Below, piece after piece: positions 1 to 5,575 of a stretch of 5,777 nucleotides of DNA. The number at the start of each line of letters is the position of its first letter. Position 1 is the stretch's first letter. The stretch is from positions 1 through 5,777 of the forward strand of contig JAAYAE010000009.1 of assembly GCA_012719555.1 (NCBI GenBank). The letters are read 5' to 3'. Made by a program: the position numbers and the translations under genes. The notes under the pieces were generated by a model. That model searched no databases. It was not told the DNA's origin and saw nothing but the letters and a program-made list of their open reading frames with translations. This DNA is from Acholeplasmataceae bacterium. GTDB taxonomy: Bacteria > Bacillota > Negativicutes > Acidaminococcales > Acidaminococcaceae.

Positions 1-1
1 C

Positions 2-799
2 GTCTATACAGATGGACAAAACAATAATATAAAAGCTTTAGATAGTATTAATCTTTCTATTGCACCAGGAGAATTTGTAGCTATCATAGGTACTAATGGT
101 AGTGGTAAATCCACCTTAGCTAGGCATTTTAATGGACTATTACAGCCTACTTCAGGCAAGTGTTTTGTGAATGGCCTGGATACGACCATAGAAGGGAATA
201 CCTGGAATGTGCGACAAACAATAGGTATGGTGTTCCAAAACCCTGACAATCAAATTGTGGCTGCTATAGTGGAAGAGGATGTGGCTTTCGGTCCTGAAAA
301 TATAGGTGTACCACATGCTGAAATTCGGCCGCGCGTAGAGGCAGCTTTAGCAGCAGTAAATATGACTGAATACGCAAAGCATGCACCACATTTATTATCG
401 GGTGGCCAAAAACAAAGAATTGCCATTGCGGGAGTCTTAGCGTTGCTGCCACAATGCATTGTCTTTGATGAACCAACCGCCATGCTTGATCCTAGAGGGC
501 GAAAAGATATAGTTAATATAGTACTGAAATTAAACAAGGAGCAAAAGATTACTATAGTTTACATTACTCATAAAATGGAAGAGGCAATTTTGGCAGATAG
601 GGTTATTGCGATGGAAAATGGTAAAATTGTTATGGAAGGTACCCCAGCTGAAGTTTTTGGACAAGTAAAAAAAATTAGAGAATTAGGATTAGAAGCACCG
701 TTGCCGGCTGAAGTTGCAGAGAACTTAAGGCAATGTGGGCATAAACTTAACCAAGATATCATCACCGATGAGGAGTTGGCTGTGGCACTATGTCAATAG
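2..799 (+). CDS. ecfA1: Energy-coupling factor transporter ATPase EcfA1 (5' partial)
   Basis: This is one of the two ATP-binding subunits of the group II ECF transporter module. It hydrolyses ATP on the cytoplasmic face to drive vitamin or metal uptake through interchangeable S components. The frame is open from base 2 to the TAG at 797-799, and the true start lies upstream, probably only about ten codons away, because the visible start (VYTDG...) matches the usual first beta strand. Walker A GTNGSGKST is at 89-115, the Q-loop reads VFQNPDNQ, the ABC signature LSGGQ is at 395-409, Walker B CIVFDE is at 455-472, and the switch histidine in ITH is at 569-571, so all catalytic motifs are intact. 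The ATG at 167 is internal, since starting there would remove Walker A. The gene overlaps ecfA2 by 10 bases. Assignment as A1 rather than A2 rests on gene order (established for the ecfA1-ecfA2-ecfT cluster) and on the FQNPDNQ Q-loop. Confidence 0.95.
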   Translation, partial: VYTDGQNNNIKALDSINLSIAPGEFVAIIGTNGSGKSTLARHFNGLLQPTSGKCFVNGLDTTIEGNTWNVRQTIGMVFQNPDNQIVAAIVEEDVAFGPENIGVPHAEIRPRVEAALAAVNMTEYAKHAPHLLSGGQKQRIAIAGVLALLPQCIVFDEPTAMLDPRGRKDIVNIVLKLNKEQKITIVYITHKMEEAILADRVIAMENGKIVMEGTPAEVFGQVKKIRELGLEAPLPAEVAENLRQCGHKLNQDIITDEELAVALCQ

Positions 800-1647
800 A
801 AGTAAAGAATATATCATATACTTACATGGCTAAAACTCCTTTTGAGCGCAAGGCATTGGAGAATGTTACGCTGACCATAGAAAAGGGTGAGTTTGTAGCC
901 ATAATTGGGCATACAGGCAGTGGCAAATCTACGTTGGCTGAACATCTAAATGGTCTTTTAGTTCCCAGCACGGGTGAAGTGTGCGTAGATGGTGTAAATT
1001 TAAAGGGTAAGGGCAATGATGTGCGTTTAGCTAAGCATAAAGTAGGTATTGTTTTCCAGTATCCGGAGCATCAAATCTTTGCTGAAACTATTTATGAAGA
1101 TATAGCTTTTGGCCCGCGTAATAGTGGTAAGGCAGAAAAAGAAGTAGAAATACAGGTACGAAATGCTATGCAATTTGTAGGACTGGATTATGACCTGTTT
1201 GCACAACGTTCCCCCTTTCAACTTTCCGGTGGACAAATGCGTCGTGTTGCTATTGCGGGTGTAATAGCTATGGAGCCGGATTATTTAATTATGGATGAGC
1301 CTTCAGCAGGATTAGACCCTGTTAGTAGAGATGCTATATTTACTCAACTAATGGCTGTTTTTAAAAAACGAGATATAGCTGTTATTTTAATTACGCATAG
1401 TATGGAAGAAGCTGCTCAATATGCAGACCGTCTTTTAGTTATGTCCAAAGGACAAATCGCCATAGATGGAAAAACATCGGAGGTTTTTAAAGAGCAACGT
1501 GGTACTTTGCAAGAAGTTGGCTTAGACGTACCCGAGAGCATTAAACTTACGGACCTCTTGTGTGCAAAAGGTCTAAAAATCGAAGGACAAGCATTGACTA
1601 AAGAACAATTAGTAGAGTATATAAAAAAAGCAAAGGGGTGGTCTTAA
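790..1647 (+). CDS. ecfA2: Energy-coupling factor transporter ATPase EcfA2
   Basis: This is the second ATPase of the ECF module, which forms a heterodimer with EcfA1 and docks on EcfT. The protein has 285 residues, the normal family length. Walker A GHTGSGKST is at residues 40-48, the Q-loop FQYPEHQ at 89-95, the signature LSGGQ at 145-149, Walker B YLIMDEP at 165-171 with catalytic Glu170, the D-loop GLD at 174-176, and the switch His203 in ITHS. The C-terminal 60 or so residues are the family's usual helical extension, ending near the stop. The start at ATG 790 lies inside the end of ecfA1, with an AGGAG at 771-775. That spacing is rather long, so translational coupling to ecfA1 probably matters. 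The stop TAA (1645-1647) shares its last A with the ecfT ATG. Nothing in the protein looks damaged. Confidence 0.96.
   Translation: MSIEVKNISYTYMAKTPFERKALENVTLTIEKGEFVAIIGHTGSGKSTLAEHLNGLLVPSTGEVCVDGVNLKGKGNDVRLAKHKVGIVFQYPEHQIFAETIYEDIAFGPRNSGKAEKEVEIQVRNAMQFVGLDYDLFAQRSPFQLSGGQMRRVAIAGVIAMEPDYLIMDEPSAGLDPVSRDAIFTQLMAVFKKRDIAVILITHSMEEAAQYADRLLVMSKGQIAIDGKTSEVFKEQRGTLQEVGLDVPESIKLTDLLCAKGLKIEGQALTKEQLVEYIKKAKGWS
1632..1641 (+). promoter_or_regulatory. Ribosome binding site deciding the ecfT start
   Basis: A purine-rich AAAGGGGTGG sits in the last codons of ecfA2, at a good distance from the ATG at 1647. It overlaps the alternative GTG at 1638, which therefore cannot be its target. This favours ATG 1647 as the start of ecfT. 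Confidence 0.7.
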
Positions 1648-2462
1648 TGCTGGCAGATATCACATTAGGACAGTATTATCCAGGGACCTCTTTTGTACAT
1701 AAGCTGGATCCAAGGACTAAGATATTAGCAACAATGAGTTTTATTGTAGCCGTATTTCTGGCTGTTTCGGCAACTTCTTATGTCATATTGGTTAGTTTTG
1801 TTTTAGGGGTCATTTTTTTAGCGAAGCTGCCGGTTATATTAGTGGTAAAGTCTATTAAACCCTTGTGGATTATTATCTTATTAACTATGTGCATTCACTT
1901 ATTAACAGGGCAGGGAGAAGTAATTTGGTCGTGGAAATTTATTTCTGTAACTAAAGAAGGCCTAAGTATGGGTGTTATGATGTCTTTACGCCTAGTTTTG
2001 CTACTTATTATTTCTTCTATTTTGACTTTTACTACCTCGCCTATTGTATTAACCGATGGGATAGAATCATTGCTTAAACCTTTTAAACGTGTAGGAGTAC
2101 CGGCTCATGAACTGGCTATGATGATGACAATTGCTTTGCGTTTTATTCCAACGTTGTTAGAAGAGACAGACCGTATTATGAAGGCACAGATGGCTAGAGG
2201 AGCAGAGTTTACCGGTGGAAATATTATTGCTAGGGCAAAGAACATGCTGCCAATTTTGATACCCTTGTTTATTAGCGCTTTTAGACGTGCGGATGAACTT
2301 GCTATTGCTATGGAGTCTAGATGTTATCGTGGGGGTGAAGGACGTACTTGTATGCATGAGCTTGTTTATGCCAATAGAGATATTTTGGCGGCTACAGGTA
2401 TTATTGTTCTTATTTTATTCATCGCATTTTTAAAATGGGGCGGGGAATTATGCGCTATTTAA
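1647..2462 (+). CDS. ecfT: Energy-coupling factor transporter transmembrane protein EcfT
   Basis: EcfT is the membrane scaffold of the ECF transporter and transmits ATPase motion to the substrate-binding S component. The product has 271 residues from ATG 1647 and begins MLADITLGQYYPG, followed by LDPRTK at 20-25, the family's typical N-terminus. Hydrophobic stretches are seen near residues 27-60, 65-90, 107-130 and 246-264. The cytoplasmic coupling region between them holds ARG at 183-185 (in KAQMARG) and a second, divergent motif SRC at 224-226 (in AMESRCYRGGEGRT), where many relatives have ARG. These two motifs are known to contact the grooves of the EcfA subunits. The start was chosen over GTG 1638 because of ribosome-site spacing and family alignment. 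No S component is encoded here, which is normal for group II modules, whose S proteins are scattered in the genome. The 3' end overlaps truA by 13 bases. Confidence 0.95.
   Translation: MLADITLGQYYPGTSFVHKLDPRTKILATMSFIVAVFLAVSATSYVILVSFVLGVIFLAKLPVILVVKSIKPLWIIILLTMCIHLLTGQGEVIWSWKFISVTKEGLSMGVMMSLRLVLLLIISSILTFTTSPIVLTDGIESLLKPFKRVGVPAHELAMMMTIALRFIPTLLEETDRIMKAQMARGAEFTGGNIIARAKNMLPILIPLFISAFRRADELAIAMESRCYRGGEGRTCMHELVYANRDILAATGIIVLILFIAFLKWGGELCAI
2437..2446 (+). promoter_or_regulatory. Ribosome binding site deciding the truA start
   Basis: The G-rich run GGGGCGGGGA ends a few bases before the ATG at 2450 and immediately follows an alternative ATG at 2435. Only the 2450 start is correctly placed downstream of it, and that start also gives the expected TruA N-terminus (MRYLKLTISYDGT). 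Confidence 0.6.
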
Positions 2463-3187
2463 AATTAACAATATCTTATGATGGGACTAATTATAATGGT
2501 TTTCAACGACAAAAGAATGCTATAGGAATTCAGCAAATAGTTGAAGATGCCTTGAGTGAATTAATGGGGGAAGATATAAAGGTAGTTGCTTCTGGCCGAA
2601 CTGATACAGGAGTACATGCCTGTGGCCAGGTAATATCCTTTGAAACCCGATCTACAGTGCCTACAGAACATATAACTACAGCTATTCGCCATCTTCTGCC
2701 GGGAGATATAGTTGTGTGGAAGGCAGAAGAAGTTGGCGAGAATTTTAATGCTCGCTACAGTGCGGTGGAAAAAACTTATCAATATAGGATTATCATAACT
2801 GATATTTCCAATCCTTTTAAGCGCAATTATGCTTGGGAACTTAAAAAATCTCTTGATATTGAAAAAATGCAGATAGCTGCCAATAATTTGCTAGGTACGC
2901 ATGATTTTACTGCCTTTTGTAATAAAGGCAGTAAAATCATTTCACCTGAAAGAACAATTACTGTGGCACAATGGCAAATTACAACAGATAAAGAACTAGT
3001 ATTTACTATTACGGGAGATGGATTTTTGTACCGTATGGTACGCAATATTGTTGGTGCATTAGTAAAAGTTGGAAACGGAAAAATCACTCCGGATACTTTC
3101 CTACAAATACTTTTAACCAAAGATAGACAACTTACAGGCATGCCGGCACCGGCATGTGGATTGTATTTAATGCATGTCAGGTACTAA
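2450..3187 (+). CDS. truA: tRNA pseudouridine(38-40) synthase TruA
   Basis: TruA converts uridines 38, 39 and 40 in the tRNA anticodon arm to pseudouridine, in the cytoplasm. The product has 245 residues, a normal length. The N-terminal YDGTNYNGFQRQ is at residues 10-21. The catalytic aspartate is Asp52 in GRTDTGVHA (49-57). It is followed by the FNARYSAVEKTYQYRI block, the GTHDFTAF motif with His151, the GFLYRMVRNIVG motif, and the closing GLYLMHVRY. All hallmark blocks are present, so the enzyme should be active. The start at 2450 is preferred over ATG 2435 because of the ribosome site and the family's typical MRxxKL beginning. The gene overlaps ecfT by 13 bases, and its stop codon lies within the left arm of the terminator that follows. 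In many Bacillota rplM and rpsI come next; here an unrelated transporter operon does. A 17-bp perfect inverted repeat falls within codons 151-164. Confidence 0.96.
   Translation: MRYLKLTISYDGTNYNGFQRQKNAIGIQQIVEDALSELMGEDIKVVASGRTDTGVHACGQVISFETRSTVPTEHITTAIRHLLPGDIVVWKAEEVGENFNARYSAVEKTYQYRIIITDISNPFKRNYAWELKKSLDIEKMQIAANNLLGTHDFTAFCNKGSKIISPERTITVAQWQITTDKELVFTITGDGFLYRMVRNIVGALVKVGNGKITPDTFLQILLTKDRQLTGMPAPACGLYLMHVRY
2901..2940. repeat. Perfect 17-bp inverted repeat inside truA
   Basis: The left arm ATGATTTTACTGCCTTT (2901-2917) and right arm AAAGGCAGTAAAATCAT (2924-2940) are exact reverse complements, separated by the six bases TGTAAT. The arms encode the conserved HDFTAF and the more variable NKGSKII of TruA. 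No T-run follows the right arm (TTCACC), so it does not look like an intrinsic terminator. It could form a strong hairpin in the mRNA or serve as a symmetric protein-binding site; its role is unknown. Confidence 0.9.
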
Positions 3188-3210
3188 CCACATAGGTTAG
3201 TGCCTTTTTT
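3180..3210 (+). terminator. Rho-independent terminator of the ecf-truA operon
   Basis: The stem arms GGTACTAACC (3180-3189) and GGTTAGTGCC (3195-3204) pair over 10 bp with one G-U wobble around the five-base loop ACATA. The stem is followed by six T residues (3205-3210) and then ATTT. The truA TAA (3185-3187) lies inside the left arm. The element separates the ECF-truA block from the downstream transporter operon. Confidence 0.9.
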
Positions 3211-3212
3211 AT

Positions 3213-3251
3213 TTAACAAAACATTAACACAAGCATAACCTTACCGTAACA
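3213..3251 (+). promoter_or_regulatory. Putative Pho box: four 11-bp-spaced TTAACA-like repeats
   Basis: Four hexamers lie at exact 11-base intervals: TTAACA (3213-3218), TTAACA (3224-3229), ATAACC (3235-3240) and GTAACA (3246-3251). All share the core TAAC, at 3214, 3225, 3236 and 3247. Direct TTAACA-like repeats separated by five bases are the known recognition pattern of Bacillus-type PhoP, with two dimers binding four repeats. The last repeat overlaps the region where a -35 box would be expected for the TATAAT at 3272, as usual for a response-regulator-activated promoter. On the opposite strand the first two repeats read TGTTAA-N5-TGTTAA, which also fits the WalR consensus, so the regulator is inferred rather than shown. 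The transporter downstream supports PhoP. Confidence 0.75.
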
Positions 3252-3277
3252 ACTCAAAGAATGATTTTGTGTATAAT
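3249..3277 (+). promoter_or_regulatory. Promoter of the ugp-like operon (-10 TATAAT, weak -35)
   Basis: A perfect -10 hexamer TATAAT lies at 3272-3277, placing transcription start near 3284. At 17-base spacing the -35 position reads ACAACT (3249-3254), a poor match to TTGACA, and 16- or 18-base spacing gives nothing better. TG directly abuts the -10 without the intervening base of a true extended -10. A strong -10 with a weak -35 next to the repeat array suggests dependence on an activator. A GGAGG ribosome site at 3308-3312 lies six bases before the ATG at 3319. Confidence 0.75.
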
Positions 3278-3318
3278 CAAAGTGTTAGCAAAAATATAAA
3301 AAATCGTGGAGGTCTAAA

Positions 3319-4626
3319 ATGAAAAAGTTTAGTAAATTATGTGCAGTTTTATGTGCAGGAGCACTGGCTTTGTCCTTGTCAGGATGCGGTGGAGAGCAAA
3401 ACACGACAAAAACAAGTGACAAAAAAGTACAAATAGAATATTGGCATGTTGCAGCTGAGAGCTTTGGTGGCGCTACGGTAAAAGAGCTGGTGGCTGATTT
3501 TAATAAAAAACATCCTAATATTGAAGTTGTAGAAAAGTACAATCCTGATATGTATAAAGGATTGACACAAAATTTACAGGCTGCTATAGCTTCAGGAAAA
3601 AATCCTGATGTGGTACAAATGGGCTGGAGTTATTTAAATTATGCTGCGGAAAATTTTAAGTATACGGATTTGAATTCTATGCTTGCCAAGGAAGTTCCAG
3701 GGGATAAAGATTTTTTAGCCAAGAACTTTTTGCCAAATGTGCTGGCGTTAGCACAAACGGATGATGGGAAGCAAATCGGTGTACCATATTCTATAAGTGT
3801 TCCGGTTCTGTTTATTAACCCGGAGTTATTTGCTAAGGCGGGGCTTGACCCTAAAAACCCTCCAAAGACATGGAAAGAGTTAGCGGCAGCGGCTAAACAA
3901 ATTAAAGAAAAAACAGGCGATGTTGGTTTCTTTATGCAAGAGTATGCTGATAATTGGGCACAGCAGGCAATTATAGAATCTAATGGTGGTTCAATGCTCA
4001 AAAAAGTAGATGGCAAGGTAAAAGCATCTTTTGCCACACCGGAAGCTGCTGAAGCTTATCAATTGCTAGCTGATATGGTACAAAATGGCAGCGGTTTACA
4101 TGCTACCAATGAAGAAGGCTTCCAGGCGTTTTTAAGTGGTAAAGTGGGCATGGTTTGTACGACAATTGGCAAGCGCGCTAATTTCGAAAAAAGTGCTAAA
4201 TTCCCCGTTTTGGTAGCACGTTTCCCTATTTTTGAAGGAAAGACTTTAAAAGTACCTGCCGGTGGCAACTTTTTAATGATGTTCTCGAAAGATAGTGCTA
4301 AACAAAAAGCTGCCTGGGAATTTATAAAGTATTTGGAATCTCCTGAAGCAATGAGTAAGTGGAGCACCGGTACCGGGTATCTTCCTCCTGTAAAAGATAT
4401 TGAAAAAAATTCTCCTACATTTAAAGAATTAGTACAGAACAATAAGAATGTACAAGTTGCGTTGTCAACGATGCCGAATCTTGTTAAATGGGCTAGCTTC
4501 CCAGGCGCTAACGGGTTACAGGCAGAACAAATGCTTATAGATGTGCGGGATGTAATTTTGAGTGGAAAAGATTCTGCAAAAAATGCCTTAACGCAAACAG
4601 AAGAAAAAATAAATAAACTACTGTAA
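3319..4626 (+). CDS. ugpB: UgpB-like ABC transporter solute-binding lipoprotein
   Basis: This is an extracytoplasmic family-1 solute-binding protein that delivers substrate to the UgpA/UgpE-type permease encoded downstream. The protein has 435 residues. A signal peptide (residues 1-22) with KK near the start and a hydrophobic core ends in the lipobox LSGC (20-23), so Cys23 should be lipid-anchored. The mature part shows IEYWH at 39-43, GVPYS at 154-158, PVLFIN at 162-167, the AGLDPKNPPKTW block at 174-185 and STGTGYLPP at 349-357. These blocks resemble E. coli UgpB (STPVLYYN, AGLDPEQPPKTW, TGYLP) more than MalE. Start ATG 3319 has a good GGAGG. The Pho-box-like promoter upstream supports sn-glycerol-3-phosphate or a glycerophosphodiester as substrate, but related proteins bind sugars. 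By eye I could not confidently place the C-terminal ligand-contacting residues of UgpB. The family call is firm; the substrate is inferred. Confidence 0.8.
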   Translation: MKKFSKLCAVLCAGALALSLSGCGGEQNTTKTSDKKVQIEYWHVAAESFGGATVKELVADFNKKHPNIEVVEKYNPDMYKGLTQNLQAAIASGKNPDVVQMGWSYLNYAAENFKYTDLNSMLAKEVPGDKDFLAKNFLPNVLALAQTDDGKQIGVPYSISVPVLFINPELFAKAGLDPKNPPKTWKELAAAAKQIKEKTGDVGFFMQEYADNWAQQAIIESNGGSMLKKVDGKVKASFATPEAAEAYQLLADMVQNGSGLHATNEEGFQAFLSGKVGMVCTTIGKRANFEKSAKFPVLVARFPIFEGKTLKVPAGGNFLMMFSKDSAKQKAAWEFIKYLESPEAMSKWSTGTGYLPPVKDIEKNSPTFKELVQNNKNVQVALSTMPNLVKWASFPGANGLQAEQMLIDVRDVILSGKDSAKNALTQTEEKINKLL

Positions 4627-4642
4627 GCAATAAGGAATTTCT

Positions 4643-4676
4643 ATCAGGATGCCCACACAAGTGGCATCCTGATTTT
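4643..4676 (+). terminator. Intercistronic stem-loop between binding protein and permease
   Basis: ATCAGGATGCC (4643-4653) and GGCATCCTGAT (4663-4673) form a perfect 11-bp stem with a nine-base loop, followed by only TTT and a C. It lies 17 bases after the ugpB stop and just before the permease ribosome site. The short T-run suggests partial termination or protection of the upstream mRNA from 3' exonucleases. Either would yield more binding protein than permease, as is known for other binding-protein operons such as malE-malF. Confidence 0.75.
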
Positions 4677-4680
4677 CATA

Positions 4681-4687
4681 AGGAAGG
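4681..4687 (+). promoter_or_regulatory. Ribosome binding site for the first permease
   Basis: AGGAAGG lies nine bases before ATG 4697 but only three bases before ATG 4691. The spacing favours 4697 as the start, although 4691 cannot be excluded; the difference is two residues. It begins seven bases after the base of the stem-loop. Confidence 0.55.
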
Positions 4688-4696
4688 TAAATGGTT

Positions 4697-5575
4697 ATGA
4701 AAAAAAATACTTGGCAGGCAACGTTGTTTTTGTTACCCGCAGCACTATTGTTTTTAATATTTTTCTATAGGCCTCTGTTAGAAAATGTTTATTTGAGTTT
4801 TTTCCAGTGGAATATGATTAGTCCTACTATGAAGTTTGTTGGTGGCGCGAATTATCAAAATATTTTCGCCAGTGCAGAGTTAGTTAAGATTTTATGGAAT
4901 ACTTTGTTTTTGGTCTTAGTCTTATTAATACTAAACTTTCTTTTACCTTATATTTATTCTTATATATTGGGACATTTAATAACTAGGTTCAACTTTTTTT
5001 ACCGCTCAGCCTTATTTCTACCCAGCTGTATTTCGTTAGCGGTAGCAAGTATAATATTTCTTTGGTTTTATAATCCACTTGCAGGTCCGCTCAGCGTTAT
5101 TTTAAATAGTATTGGTATGGAGTCTCCGCGCTGGTTTAAAGAGAACGGGCTAGTTATTATAGCTGTTGGCAGTATAATTGGCTGGAAAACTTTCGGCTAT
5201 AACTTGATAGTTATGCTTGCGGCCATGGTTGCGGTGCCAAAAGAATTAATTGAAGCTGCCAAATTAGAAAATGCTTCAAATTGGATAATTTTTAAACGGA
5301 TTATAATACCCATGACCTCGCCAACAGCCTTATATGTTTTTACCATAACTGTAGTGTTTGGGTTGCAATACATGTTAGTTCCGGTAAACATGCTTACACA
5401 GGGAGGCCCTGATCAAGGTAGTTCAAACTTGGTTTATATAGTTTATCAATACGCTTTTGTTTTCTTTCAAACAGGTAAATCGGCTGCTTTTGCCGTTTTG
5501 ACGATGCTTTTTTATATGGCTTTCTTGGTAGCAAAAAATAAATTTTTAGATAAGAAGGTGCACTATGAAAATTAA
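4697..5575 (+). CDS. ugpA: UgpA/MalF-type ABC transporter permease
   Basis: This is an inner-membrane permease of the carbohydrate-uptake-1 type. It should pair with the UgpE-like protein downstream to form the channel fed by the lipoprotein upstream. The product has 292 residues, typical for UgpA. Six hydrophobic segments are visible near residues 8-27, 66-91, 103-124, 151-177, 210-231 and 262-279. The cytoplasmic EAA loop runs from Glu186 (EAAKLENASNW) to Pro205 (IIIP) and is where the ATPase docks. The normally conserved glycine four positions after EAA is Asn192 here. TQGGP at 235-239 is a common family block after the fifth segment. The start was chosen at ATG 4697 from ribosome-site spacing; ATG 4691 would add two residues. 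The gene overlaps the next one by 11 bases. Substrate is inferred from context, so the symbol is tentative. Confidence 0.8.
   Translation: MKKNTWQATLFLLPAALLFLIFFYRPLLENVYLSFFQWNMISPTMKFVGGANYQNIFASAELVKILWNTLFLVLVLLILNFLLPYIYSYILGHLITRFNFFYRSALFLPSCISLAVASIIFLWFYNPLAGPLSVILNSIGMESPRWFKENGLVIIAVGSIIGWKTFGYNLIVMLAAMVAVPKELIEAAKLENASNWIIFKRIIIPMTSPTALYVFTITVVFGLQYMLVPVNMLTQGGPDQGSSNLVYIVYQYAFVFFQTGKSAAFAVLTMLFYMAFLVAKNKFLDKKVHYEN

Noticed and set aside
167..799. A shorter EcfA1 starting at ATG 167
   Set aside because: The frame is open to base 2 and encodes Walker A at 89-115. A start at 167 would remove it, so the gene is simply cut by the window edge.
1638..1646. GTG 1638 as the ecfT start
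   Set aside because: It overlaps the purine-rich ribosome site. ATG 1647 has proper spacing and gives the usual MLxDITLGQYxPG beginning.
3139..3156. Palindrome CATGCCGG-CA-CCGGCATG near the end of truA
   Set aside because: It is short and encodes the MPAPAC stretch next to the conserved TruA C-terminus. There is no T-run, and the alanine/proline codons explain the GC richness.
3211..3318. Possible catabolite-repression (cre) site or riboswitch before the binding-protein gene
   Set aside because: No cre-like sequence with the central CG was found. The leader after the predicted start at about 3284 is only some 35 bases, too short for a riboswitch.
3639..4037. Antisense open frame of 132 codons opposite the binding-protein gene (similar ones at 4059-4442 and 2827-3141)
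   Set aside because: They lie entirely opposite well-supported genes, their products show no recognisable motif, and they look like by-products of codon bias on the other strand.
4367..4376. Self-complementary CCGGTACCGG in the binding-protein gene
   Set aside because: Ten bases coding the conserved TGTG of the STGTGYLPP block; a match of this length is not surprising.
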